Notes under the pieces: model-generated | Told to the model about the DNA's origin: nothing | The model's database searches: none | Seen by the model: the letters and a program-made list of their open reading frames with translations, nothing else | Source: Adiantum capillus-veneris | Taxonomy: Eukaryota; Streptophyta; Polypodiopsida; Polypodiales; Pteridaceae | NCBI GenBank assembly: GCA_014529385.2 | Contig: CM043959.1 | Location: forward strand, 86,461,529-86,525,528 | Length of the DNA stretch: 64,000 nucleotides | Direction of reading: 5' to 3' | Program-made: the position numbers and the translations under genes | Shown: one piece after another, positions 11,051 through 22,531 of the stretch | Numbering within the stretch: the stretch's first letter is position 1 | Layout: each line of letters starts with the position of its first letter

Positions 11051-12535
11051 GGCTTCTACCATCGAAGCTCCAAAAGAGGATGCTCATTGCAAAGGATCAT
11101 CACTTTCCTATGCTTGGGGAAAGGTAAGAGAGCATGATGCCTTTATCTTGTTTGACCCTGGCTCTACTCTCAACTTCATATCAATAGAGTTTGCCACCAA
11201 GTTGGGCATTCAAGATTTTGAGATGGGAGATATAGTAGTGGCTAATGCAGCTTTCAAGGGACAACAAGCCTCCGTTACTCCCTTGATTGGGAAGTTGAGG
11301 CTTCATGTCCAAAGCTATGTCGACAAAGAAGACTTCTTCATCTCTCCTCTCCAACATGAGGATGTTATCCTAGGGGAACCATGGTTTGATCGCATGGCTA
11401 CCAACATGAAGTTCCCTGAAAGGAAAATCTACTTCACCTACAGGGGAAAGAACATGTATATACATGCTAGTGAGCGTGGTGGCACTATTCCACTTGTAAG
11501 TCCTCTTGCTTTTGATAAGTCAATGAAGAGCTCAGTATCTGCGTACATGATTTTTGTCAAAGAGCCTCTAAAAGATACTAATGTTTCATCAAATGTAAAT
11601 AATGGGAATCAAGAAGAGTTAGACTTGTCTAATTTTCTAAAAGGATTCCAAGATGTGTTCATCGATGATATCCCTATGGACTTACCTCCAAAGCAAGGGG
11701 ATGATGACCATCGCATTGAGCTCCTTCCTGGAAGCTCACCACCTAAGAAGCCTCCTTATCGAGTCTCACAAGCTCAACAAGAGGAGATCATGAGGCAAGT
11801 ACAAGAACTGGTAGACAAAGGGATGGTGAGGCCTAGTTCCTCTCCCTTTTGTTTTCCAGTCCTTTTAGTGCAAAAGAAAGATTGTACATACCGTATGTAT
11901 GTGGACTATCGAGCACTAAACCATATCACTATCAAAAACAGATTTCCCGTACCTCGGGTAGAAGATCTGTTTGATAAGCTACAAGGCTCTACCTACTTCA
12001 ATAGGATTGACCTTAAGAGTAACTATCATCAATAAGGATAGTGGATGAAGATATCTTAAAGACCGCGTTTCGCACAACGTTTGGTCTTTATGAATATCTA
12101 GTCATGCCTTTTGGCTTGACTAATGCACCAGCTACGTTCAATCGTTTGATGGAGAAAATTTTTAGACCATATCGTAAATTCACTGGTGTGTTCTTTGATG
12201 ATATCATCATCTACTCCAAGTCTTTGGAGGAACATAAGCAACATCTCCAAGTGATTTTTCAAGCATTGAGGGAGAACAAGCTTTATCTCAACCAAAAGAA
12301 AAGCGAATTCTTCCTTCAAGAGATTCAATACCTAGGTCATATTATCTCTAAAGATGGTATCCAAATGGATCCATCAAAGTTAGAGGTAATAAAATCATGG
12401 CCTAACCCAAGAAATCTACATGAGCTAAGAAGCTTTGTTGGTATGTGCGCATACTATAGACGCTTTATAGCAAAATTCTCTCAAGTAGCAGGACCACTAT
12501 ACGACTTAACTAAGAAGAACGTTAAGTTTGTATAG
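11051..12535 (+). pseudogene. Chromovirus protease and reverse transcriptase
   Basis: The protease has FDPGSTLNFIS, with DPG where DSG is expected, then VILGEPWFD. The reverse transcriptase has YRMYVDYRALN, FNRIDLKSNYHQ, MPFGLTNAPATFN and FDDIIIYS; the latter stands for the YVDD-type box, with FFDD here. A one-base loss near 12034 creates a stop and shifts the frame, and the reading frame resumes at 12041. A TAG at 12533-12535 stops it again where tryptophan would fit. The segment is clearly inactive as written. Confidence 0.85.
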
Positions 12536-13839
12536 ACAACTAAGGAGCAAAATTCTTTTGAAAAGCTCAAAGAGAAACTTACTTCCCAACCAGTCCTCAT
12601 GCTTCCAGATCTCTCAAAGCCATTTGAGGTCCAATGTGATGCTTGTGGTGATTGCCTTGGAGCAGTTTTGCTTCAAGAAGGGCATGCCATAGCATATGAG
12701 AGCCGAAGGCTCAATATTGATGAACGAGTCTTGGGCATTTATCAGAAAGAGCTTTTAGCTGTTCTACATGCCCTAGACACATGGAAGCACTACCTATTGG
12801 GGACTCCATTTATCCTACGAACCGACCACCAAAGTCTCAAGTATTTCATGACGCAAACCAAGCTTTCCAACAAACAAATGAGGTGGGCAAATTTTCTTTC
12901 GCAATTTAATTTCCATATTGCTCACATAGCTGGTAAGCACAATCAAGTTGCCGATACACTTTCACGAAGACCAAAAGTTAATGCGGTGTCTATAGCTACT
13001 CACAATGATCTATCCTCTATGATAGATGAGTATGCTACTAACCCTGACTTTAGAGACATAATGTCAGCCCTTGCTTTGGGGAAGAAAGAGGAACCATTCA
13101 CCTTGCAGGATGGTTATCTTCTCCACGGCAATAGGCTATGTGTTACAAATTCCCTTCGTGAGAAATTTATGTATGAATCCCATGCTCCTCCATATGCGGG
13201 CCATAGAGGTATTCAACCTACTCTCCGAGGAGTAGAGACGTACTTCTATTGGCCTACCATGAAAGTGGACATACAAGAGTATGTATCAAAATGTGGAGTA
13301 TGCCAAAAGACCAAGTATGATAGAGGGAAGCCACCTGGATTACTCCAGCCATTGCCTATTCCAAATTCACCATGGGAGAGTATATCCATGGATTTCATCT
13401 TTGGATTACCCAATTCTATCCATGGGAATACAGGAATGTGGACAATAGTCGACAGGTTTAGCAAGCAAGCACATTTTATTCCTGTCAAAAAGACTATTAA
13501 GGCACATCAAATGGCAACTCTCTTCATATCTCAGATTTTCAAGCACCATGGATTACCCACATCCATCGTGTCAGATAGAGATCCTAGAATGACCAGTAAT
13601 TTCTGGAAAGGTCTCTTTGAAAATCTAGGAACAAGATTGAATTTCTCTTCGGCCTACCACCCACAAACGGATGGCCAAAGTGAGATATCCAATCTTACGA
13701 TACTCGATCTACTCAAGACTTATGTTACCGAAGTAGATCAACGCTCACAATGGGAAAAGTACTTACCTCTTGTAGAGTATGCCTACAATAATATTGTACA
13801 TACTTCTACGGGAAAAGCACCTTTTGAGATCATTGAGGG
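12536..13839 (+). pseudogene. Chromovirus RNase H and integrase, interrupted
   Basis: This follows the reverse transcriptase in the same frame after TAG 12533-12535. RNase H has FEVQCDACGDCLGAVL, an RKEL-like QKELLAV, TDHQSLKYF and the terminal NQVADTLSRRP. The integrase zinc region is HAPPYAGHRG...CGVCQKTK. The catalytic core has D in MDFIFGLP, D in VSDRDPRM and a glutamate in GQSEISN. The protein is cut at 13839 within FEIIEG by a copia element and continues at 19427. Confidence 0.88.
13835..13839. repeat. Target-site duplication GAGGG (left)
   Basis: GAGGG before the copia LTR, repeated at 19422-19426. Removing the copia element plus one GAGGG keeps the chromovirus integrase frame continuous, which confirms the boundaries. 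Confidence 0.9.
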
Positions 13840-14031
13840 TGAAGGAGTACGAGCGGAAGTGCGACGCGAGAGAGAGTGCGAGAAGAAGAGAACGACGATA
13901 TGGTGAACTCGCTCTACTGTAATGTGTAGAGCATAGTGAGTTCTTATTAGGTTTTTACAAAAGAATATGTGTACATACCTAGCGGCCCGCCCACTTACCT
14001 GGGCGACCACATTGGGCTTTATACCCCAACA
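13840..14031 (-). repeat. 3' LTR of nested Ty1/copia element
   Basis: 192 bp. The minus strand runs TGTTGGGG...TTCA. The adjacent purine tract on the minus strand (AAGTGGGAGGT, 14032-14042) is the polypurine tract. A TATAAAG motif (14017-14023) sits only a few bases inside the LTR start. Confidence 0.88.
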
Positions 14032-14120
14032 ACCTCCCACTTAAAGTCCAATGTGGTGCTTTAAGTGTGAGAGAAGCTACTATACAAGCTAATATACAAG
14101 AAATGTAGAGAAGTGATGTA

Positions 14121-16637
14121 CTACCCTACACCTAACTGCTTGCGAAAATGCACAAAGCTCTCTGAGGGAAGTCCTTTTGTAAGTAGATCATCAGGATTTT
14201 CTGTGGTGTGAACTTTGACAAGCTGAAGTTGCTTATCCTCGAGCATTTCCCTGATGAAATGATACTTCACATCCACATGCTTTGTCTTTGAGTGATAAAC
14301 TGGATTGCGAGCCAATTGTATAGCACTTTGACTATCACAATATAACACAGGCATCTCTTCTTTGATTCCCAAATCTGTTACTAATCGATTAAGCCAAATT
14401 GATTCTTTGCATGCCTCTGATGCTGCAACATATTCAGCCTCTGTAGTAGACTGAGTAACACAATCTTGTAATCTAGAATGCCATGATACTGCTCCACCAG
14501 CCAATGTAAAGACATACCCTGACGTAGACCTTCGGTTGTCTAAGTCACCTACATAATCTAAGTCTATAAAACCCTTTACACTTAGCTCCTGACTCCCATA
14601 GCATATACGCATACTCTTTGTAGCTTTCAGGTATCTCAATATTCCTTTCACTGCCTCCCAATGTTTCTTGCCTAGGTTTGACATGTATCGACTTACTACT
14701 CCCACTGCAAATGCAATGTCTGGGCGAGTAGCAATCATTGCATACATCAAACTACCCACTGCAGACGCATATGGAATCTTATCCATTTCAGCCTGTTCTT
14801 CCTCAGACACAGGACAATCTTGTTTGCTAAGTTTCACATATGGTGGCAATGGAACACTCAATGCCTTTCCCTTCTCCATATTGAAACGTTGCAAAACCTT
14901 GTCAATATACTCTGTTTGAGATAACCAAATCAACTTCTTTGATCTGTCTCTCTCAATGCGCATACCAAGTATATGACTTGCCTCACTCATGTCTTTCATG
15001 TCAAACGATTTTGCCATCTTTGACTTCAAAGCTGAAATTTCTTCCAAGTGCTCGCCAACAATCAACATGTCATCCACATACAAAATAAGGATCAGCCAAC
15101 TGCCATCCTTAGCCTTCTTTGTATATAGACAGTGATCGAACTCACTACGTTTGTAGCCTTGAGAAAGCATAAACTTGTGGAATTTATGGTACCATGCCCT
15201 CGGTGATTGTTCTAAGCCATAAAGACTCTTTAACAACTGGCATACCCAATCTTCCTTGCCTTTCTCAACAAACCATTCTGGCTGCTGCATGTAAATTTCC
15301 ACATCTAAATCACCATGCAAGAACGCAGTCTTGACATCCATTTGGTGCAACACCAAATCTAATATGGCAACCAATGCAAGAAAGCATCTCAATGTAGTCA
15401 TCTTGACCACCGGAGAGAAGACTTCATCAAAGTCAATGCCTTGTTCTTGCTTAAAGCCCTTGGCAACAAGCCTTGCTTTGTACTTTGGCTGACTATCATG
15501 AGCGGTGATCTTATACCTGTAAACCCATTTACAAGGTAGAGCCTTTTTGCCCTGTGGTAATTTAACTAGCTTCCATGTTTTGTTTTTATGCAGAGCTGTC
15601 ATCTCTGACTGCATGGCCAATTGCCAATTCCCGGAGTCCTTCATTTTCACTGCTTCCTTGTAACATGAAGGCTCATTGCAATCAATCAACATGACATAGT
15701 TCATAGATGGAACAAACCTATCAGGAGGTCGCGTGACACGTCCAGATCTACGCACAATAGCTGGCTCAGCCTCAGCCACAACCTGTGGTTCCAATCTATC
15801 CTGTCCTTGCTCCTCTTGAGCCCTGACATTTTGTCTTGCACGTGCAGGTCCATCTTCTTGGAAGACAACTCTTCTAATCTCCTCAACCCTCTCTGGTTTA
15901 GAATGATATTTGGATTCATTAAAGTGAACATCATTGCTGCGGACAACCTTTCTGGATTCGGGATCCCAAAGTCTGTACCCCATCTCACCAGAATTACCAT
16001 AGCCTAGAAAGATGCACTTTCTACTCTTTGGCTCAAGTTTGTTCCTAAATTCCTTTGGAACGTGAGTATATGCCTCACAGCCAAAGACTCTGAGATGCTT
16101 GTATGAGGGCATTTTGCTTGACCATACCATCTCTGGCACTGAATCCTTCTGCAAAACCTTGCTAGGAGATCTATTTACAAGATGAACAGCTATTGATACA
16201 ACTTCAGCCCAAAACCCATTTGGCAGTTGTGCATTAGACAACATACTTCGGACCTTCTCTTGTATGGTCCTATTCATCCTCTCAGCAACACCATTTTGAG
16301 GAGGATTGTAAGGAGCAGTAAGTTCACGTTTTATACCTTTTGACTCACAAAAGTCCTGAAAGGCCTTTGAAACATACTCTCCACCATTGTCAGTGCGTAA
16401 GCATTTAAGCTTCTTGCCACTCTGATTCTCCACAAGTGTCACAAACATTTTGAAAACACTAAACGCTTCATCCTTGTGCTTGAGAAAGTAAACCCATACT
16501 TTCCTCGAGTAATCATCTATAAATATCATAAAGTAAGAAGCTCCCCCTAGATATAGGTTAGGCATAGGTCCACACAAATCACTATGAACAAGTGCCAACT
16601 GTGTATCTCTTCTACTGCTTCTATGCTTATGTGGCTA
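14121..16637 (-). pseudogene. Ty1/copia integrase core, reverse transcriptase and RNase H
   Basis: The second half of the copia polyprotein, open for 825 residues from 16598 to 14121. Integrase catalytic residues are visible: D in HSDLCGP, D in RTDNGGEY and E in NGVAERMN. The reverse transcriptase has WVYRYKI, QMDVKTAFLHGDL, KSLYGLEQSPRAWY and YVDDMLIVG, the order typical of copia. RNase H ends with ADS-like YCDSQSAIQLARNP and TKHVDVKYHFIRE. A TAG at 16635-16637 separates it from the zinc-binding region just upstream in the same frame. It is otherwise long and intact, so the element is not very old. Confidence 0.9.
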
Positions 16638-18096
16638 CTGTGTTTGCTTACCATACAGACAATGTTCACAGAATTCAAAATCATTAAATGAAAAGCCAGG
16701 CAAATAACCAGAACAAGACAAGATTTCCATTCCGTTCTTGGACATATGTCCTAACCGGCTATGCCACAAAGAAAGAAACGTTCGGCTGCTCGATTACATT
16801 TTTAGAGACATTTGATACATAAATCATGTAAAGTCCTCCAGACTTTACTCCATGTGCTATTGTCATAGAACCCTTGGATATCTTCCACATGTTCTATCCA
16901 AAAGTGGTGACGTAGCCAGCATCATCAAGTAAACCTGTGCTGATCAAGCTCTTTGTAATTGCGGGAACATGTCTCACATTCTTCAGCGTGAAAGAAGAGC
17001 CATTCTGAAACTCCAATTGAACATCTCCAACACCTAAGATCTCACATGTCTGCCCATTGCCTAGCCGAACATGATCTTTAGTGGTCACATAAGAGGTAAA
17101 CCACTCCTTGTTTGGAGACACATGAAGTGATGCCCCTGAGTCTATAATCCAGTCACTCAGTGCATTTCCATCAGATGCTGTAAGAAGAGCTGAGTCCATT
17201 GTATTCTTCAAGAAGTAGATGTCTCCTGACACTAGACTGTCATCCTCTGCAACAGTGTTTGTCACATTTATTTCTTGAATCTTCACTGAGGACTTGTTCT
17301 TCTCACCATGGTCTTCAGCTTTCTCTTTGCCTTTTTCTGCTTTCCATTCTCTGCAGTCTCTTTTCATGTGACCCTTCTTGCCACAATGGTAGCATTCTAT
17401 GTCACTCTTGCCTTTAGCACTGCGGGACTTGCTACGAGACTGATTCCTCTTTCCACCTTTGTACTTTTCTTTGGTCCTTCCCCTGACAACTAAGGCTGTT
17501 CCTTTGCCTTTGTCCATTGTCTTTCTATTGGTTTCTTCAGTAAGCAGACTTCATTCTACACCTGCTATGTTCAAACCATCTGGAGGTGCAGAATTACGCA
17601 AAGCTGTGCGAAAAGTGTCCCAACTTTCGGGCAATGTGATCAACAGGAACATAGCTCTAACACGTTCATCAAACTTGACACCTTGAGCTGACAACTGACT
17701 ATAGATTGTGTTGAATTCATTCAGATGATTGGACATAGGTGTCCCTTCTTTCATCTTCAAGTCAACAAGCTTCTTAAGCCACTATACCTGTGAAGCTGCA
17801 CTCTGCTTCTCATAAAGATCACTCAGCTTTAACCATGCTTGATAAGCCGACATCTCGTCTGCTACATTGAAGTAAACGCTTTCTGCCAAAGTCAGCATAA
17901 TGGTAGAAAGTGCCAATTCATCCATTTCGCTCCATTCATCTTCGTCCTTATCTTCTGGTTTTATCCCCTTGAGATTTATAGGTTTTATCTGCTTCTTTTG
18001 TACCAAAACGTGCCAAATCTGCTTCTTCCACAATGGGAAATTGGTTCCATCCAGCTTCTTGATATTGTAAAGAGCAGTGTCCTGTGATCCAGCCAT
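16638..18096 (-). pseudogene. Ty1/copia Gag, protease and integrase zinc region
   Basis: The start MAGSQDTALYNIKKLDGTNF at 18096 is typical of copia Gag, and PLWKKQIWHVL follows. The zinc knuckle is CYHCGKKGHMKRDC. The protease is DWIIDSGASLHVSP with an intact DSGA. The integrase N-terminal zinc region, WHSRLGHMSKNG...CEHCLYGKQ, lies at about 16650-16770. Stops interrupt the frame at 17782-17784, 17551-17553 and 16894-16896, and one frameshift lies near 16770. Order and motifs are clear, so this is a defective Gag-Pol N-terminal half. Confidence 0.88.
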
Positions 18097-19169
18097 AGCT
18101 ACGCTTCACAGTGGTTTACTTTCCTGGGAAAAATTCGGCAAAGTTTCCCCTGTAAACTGACCTCTGAACCAATATCAACCTGTCAAATGAACCAAGAAAG
18201 CTTCAGAGTCTGCATAAATTTCGGCAAAGTCTCCTTTGTAAAATGGCTCTGGTGTACTCAAAAAACAGACCAAAAAACAGCTCAAAAACACTATCTCTCT
18301 GACACTATAAGCTGCAGGTAAACCTGTCCTGCACCTGTACTGTCTCTCACTGTCCTGTAAGCATAGACTGTGACAATGCCTCAACGGCAGTAAAGCAAAG
18401 ATGCAATCCCAACTGTCTAACTCACAGTCAATACATCCTACCTGCCTATCTAAGGGTGCTCGAGGGATCGCTCCAAGACCTGTATCACTGAAAGGATCTC
18501 AACATTCGAGAATCCCCCAGCTCAATAAAACCTCACTCGACCCTCAACAAAGGCTGCAGTAAATCTGACAGTACATGGACTTCCCACAAAGTCATACATC
18601 CACAAATTTCCCACTGTATGTTGTAACCGCTGTGGCGGTTGTTTGCTGCGTGACTCACAGCCAGCAAACCCTCAACAGACATACATCATCTCTGACAATA
18701 CATCCCATGTGGAAGTACCTGCAATGTCAAGATGAAATCTGGAATATCAAGCAGCAAACACAAGCTACCTGATGAACTAGTGGATGTCGCCTCCAGTCTG
18801 TGTGTAGATGCGCCCGTGTCGTATGTGACACGCCTCCAAGAACTGTGAGTCGTCCTTCGATGTGTAGACAGCCACAAATCAACACTCTGGGAGTGTCGAT
18901 ATCCTCATCACCTGCAGTCGTAGGCCGAAAACCCCAAATTTGCAGAGTCGGATCTGCACTCGTCGAGACCACGTAGTCGAAAATGGCCTGCGCAGACCTT
19001 TGTCGAAGCCGAACGCTGGCCGAGATGACCTCAGAATGAAATTCTGACAACACCGAGCCCTTCGAGCTCGCCCACGAGATTTGGGGCCGTGTCTTTGCCT
19101 GTCGAATTTCACTCCAATCTGAGTTGGTGACTCTAGCCTCCTGCAGTGCTGCCCCGAGCCTCGATCTGA
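18097..19169 (-). other. Leader of the copia element
   Basis: About 1.07 kb between the primer-binding site and the Gag ATG. Only short frames without recognisable domains are present. It contains two short segments (near 18130-18165 and 18195-18240) that resemble each other, including TTCGGCAAAGT. Confidence 0.6.
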
Positions 19170-19181
19170 GCTCTGATACCA
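19170..19181 (-). other. Primer-binding site for initiator tRNA-Met
   Basis: The minus strand is TGGTATCAGAGC, the classic plant copia iMet primer site, two bases from the 5' LTR. Confidence 0.9.
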
Positions 19182-19183
19182 GT

Positions 19184-19421
19184 TGAAGGAGTACAAGCAG
19201 AAGTACGACGCGAGAGAGAGTGCGAGAAGAAGATCACAACGATATGGTGAACTCGCTCTACTGTAATGTGTAGAGCATAGTGAGTTCTTATTAGGTTTTT
19301 ACAAAAGAATATGTGTACATACCTGGCGGCCCGCCCACTTACCTGGGCGACCACATTGGGCTTTATACCTGGCGGCCCACCCACTTACCTGGGCGACCAC
19401 ATTGGGCTTTATACCCCAATA
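19184..19421 (-). repeat. 5' LTR of nested copia element, with 46-bp internal duplication
   Basis: 238 bp against 192 bp for the 3' LTR. The difference is a tandem duplication of 46 bp (19321-19366 and 19367-19412) that includes the TATAAAG motif. The outermost dinucleotide is TA instead of TG, a point change. TSD GAGGG follows at 19422. Confidence 0.88.
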
Positions 19422-19426
19422 GAGGG

Positions 19427-20057
19427 AAGACCTAAAAGTCCCTTGCTACTCAAAGTACATGGGAAGATCTTCGCCGCCGATGAGTATAGCCATGACTTAC
19501 AAGAATCTTTTCAAAAGATTAGGGAGGCTATATCCATCTCTCAACAAAGGCAAAAAGCTGCTGCTGATAAGCACAGAAGAGCCTTAATGTTCAAAGAAAA
19601 TGATTGGGTCTTACTCAAGTTTCCTAAGGCTCGATTAAGGCAAATGACTGGCAAAACTCCTACGGGCCATCAAAAGTATTATGCTAAACCAGCAAAAAGA
19701 TACTATGGTCCTTTCCAAATCTTGAAGCCCATCAATGAGACGGCTTATCAACTCAAGTTGCCCAACCATTGGCCCATACACAATGCCTTTCATGTAAGCC
19801 TACTTAAGCCCTACAAAGGAGAGCCACCAATTGAACCAATCATTGAAGACCCTCCCGAAGTTGAAGACCAAGAAGAGGTGCTACAACCCGAAGCTGTCCT
19901 TCGGCATGAAGACAAGGTACTACGACATGGTAAGATTATCCGATGGTATCTTATTAAGTTCAAAAATTATCCTTTTGAAGATGCTAGATGGATGCAAGGA
20001 GTACAGCTTAAGGATAGTATGAACCTTGTCAATGCTTACAATGCTACATTAGAGTAA
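19427..20057 (+). pseudogene. Chromovirus integrase C-terminus with chromodomain
   Basis: Continuation of the integrase split at 13839. It has the RRALMFKENDWVLLK and YYGPFQILKPINETAYQLKLP region of Ty3 integrases, then HNAFHVSLLKPYKG. An acidic linker leads to a C-terminal chromodomain-like stretch: LRHGKIIRWYLIKFKN and PFEDARWM. Chromodomains guide integration of this plant Ty3 clade to particular chromatin. The stop at 20055-20057 looks natural. Confidence 0.88.
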
Positions 20058-20416
20058 GCAAATGTACAAATTTCTTTTAAATGACTCATGTTTTTGTCTT
20101 ATAAGACTAGTCCTCTTTTTAATTGTGCACAAATTTAACTAGTATGCATGCTTAGAATCATGTTTGTGATGACGACGTCTCTCAAACACCAAGTAGAATT
20201 TTTCACTCTACTTTGGGAGAATGAAATGGACTAAAGAGCAGACATGCTTGCGGCAGCTATGTCTCCCAAGCACCAAATGGATTAGTCATCCATCTTGGAA
20301 ATATGTCGTAGGGTAAAAAGGGATCCTCTACCCGCTAAGTAAGATTGACTAATGACTAAGGCTTTATCTCTTCTACCTCATAGTCGAGGACGACTATGAT
20401 TTCAAGAGAGAGGTAA
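20058..20416 (+). other. Chromovirus 3' untranslated region and polypurine tract
   Basis: Non-coding. It ends in the purine run AAGAGAGAGGTAA (20404-20416), placed directly before a TG that begins the 3' LTR. Confidence 0.6.
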
Positions 20417-22139
20417 TGTCATAAAATCTAATATCTAACCAACCCAAATGATTTTCTCATATTAAATTGATCACTTAATGTGGGAGAATAAACGGGAACA
20501 AGTGTTAAGATATAGATATGTGCTTATAGATCTATCTCAACACGGGGCCAATGGTAAAGTGGCCCAAATGAGAGATGGTCTATCAAAGAGCAAGGCTAAC
20601 CAATGGAGCATAAGACCTTAGGTTTAGCTTCATTGAAGACCTCCAATAATGCGTGTAAAAGTCCTTTGACCTTAGGTAAGCTAGGGCTGAGCTTGAGGCG
20701 GGAACCCGGCCCAAGCTCGAGGTGCTTGTCGTGCTTGAGGTGCTTGTCATGCTTGAGGTGCTTGATTAAGGTGCTTGAGGTGCTTGACCTGCTACATGCT
20801 TGAGGTGCTTGACTTGTCCTTTGGACCTTAGGTAAGCTAGGGCTGACTTGAGCGAAACCCGCCCAAGCTCGAGGTGCTTGTCGTGCTTGAGGTGCTTGTC
20901 ATGCTTGAGTGCTTGATTAAGTGCTTGAGTGCTTGACCTGCTACATGCTGATGCTTGACTTGCTACTTTTAAGGTGCTCGAGGTGCTTTGACATGCTTGC
21001 CTGAGATGCTGTGAACACCCCTAGTTCAAGTGCATTGTCATGCTTGATGACTAAGGTGCTTGAGCACCAAAAGTCAAAAGTATCCCTACAAGAGGGGGCA
21101 AGCCCTTTTCCTAGCGGAAAGAGAGACACACACTCACAACACACAAGGAAGGCCCAATCTTGAAGAGGCAGCAAGGACACATTCAGGCCCCTACCTATGT
21201 TACCTTCATGAGATGCATGAAGCCTATTGGTTCCACCCAAGGGGCAATAGTAATTTATAAGATTTAATTAATTGATTTATCATTTATCTAGCCCTCTCTC
21301 ACAAAAGGGAAAGGGGACACTTGTCGCAAGGCTACCCCTACTACTTGTAATGCCTCCTGCTTATGATGGCTAGGCCGGAGGGGTCCAAGAGCTTCAAAGC
21401 ATGAACTACAAGGGGGGGCGACCCAAGCAAGCTAGGGGTTGCTTAGGGGTATACTGATCCACACACACTCACAAACACTCTCATTGTGTGTTATAAAAGT
21501 GCAAGAGCTCCCTCTCCAAGCAAGTAGAGGTTGAAGCCTACACCAACACTCTTCTATTGAGTGCAAATCCAACCAAGAGCCATGCTTCAAGCTTAAGCTT
21601 TCCCATCTCCTTCTTCTTCATTACTATGCTATTATGTATGCTAGCAACAAGAGTTATGATAATGAAACTAATTCTTTCTCCTACGAAATGTTTTCTTCTT
21701 CCTCTTCCCTACCCCTCATTCCCTGCTAGCTCTCTCCACCTTCGAAGGTGTTTGAGGTCTTGGGACTGAGGCTTTGGGATAGCTAAATCTTTCTTCAAGT
21801 TCATGTTATGTTTGTGATGCATGAAGCTTTCCATCTTCATTTGCATCACCTAGGTCACAAGGAACACAAAGACTGTATTGTAACAAGTCTCTCTTAATGG
21901 GAGAAATCAAATACAAATGCCTATTGGAGGGGGGACCGGCTCCACATAAATCCGGTCCTCAACCGTTGTCATGTTCTCTAAATTCTCTCTCTTGCAAAAG
22001 TATTGTTCATGCCAAGTTAACTAATTGCTATGATTATGTTGCTATCTTCAATTATGTTCACCCGTTATGCTTACAAAGTTATTTCTCAAAAGTACTCTCA
22101 TTAATTTCCGCTACTCTCAAGTTAAATAGGCCAATTCCA
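20417..22139 (+). repeat. Probable 3' LTR of the chromovirus
   Basis: It begins TGTCATAAAATC after the polypurine tract. A TATA box TTATAAAAG at 21491-21499 precedes a likely transcription start near 21520. The end is uncertain. CA at 22138-22139 is a candidate, just before the Penelope-like element. The matching 5' LTR is not in the window, so the boundaries rest on one copy. Confidence 0.5.
20655..20965 (+). repeat. Tandem duplication rich in GCTTGAGGT units inside the LTR
   Basis: A unit of about 145-150 bp is present twice (from about 20668 and 20818). Each is made of many short GCTTGAGGT-type subrepeats. In the second unit several GG pairs are reduced to single G. Confidence 0.8.
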
Positions 22140-22531
22140 TTACATAATTGATAAGCATTAATAGTGGTATTGGTAAAGATATAGCATCTAGATTATGACA
22201 ACCTCCTGTGAGGATAAATGATACAACGATTACTTCTGGTTATTTTTGAAAAAAGAGTGATGTTACAAAGAAAATGCTGTTGAAATTTTCACAAGTTAGG
22301 AAGTAATTCTATAGTATCACAAGTTAGCAACACATTGGTTGTTTTTTCAAAATAAGCACTTGGGTGTATATACCATAGTAGTAAACATTTGGTGGAATCA
22401 TAAAAAGATATATGCGTATACTCATAAATACTTATAAAGTGGTACAAGAGATCGGGCTCTAACATAGGTAGGATATTAACTAAATGTTTCTAATTCTCTT
22501 TGGTAAACAAGGTTAGAGACAGACAGCTCGG

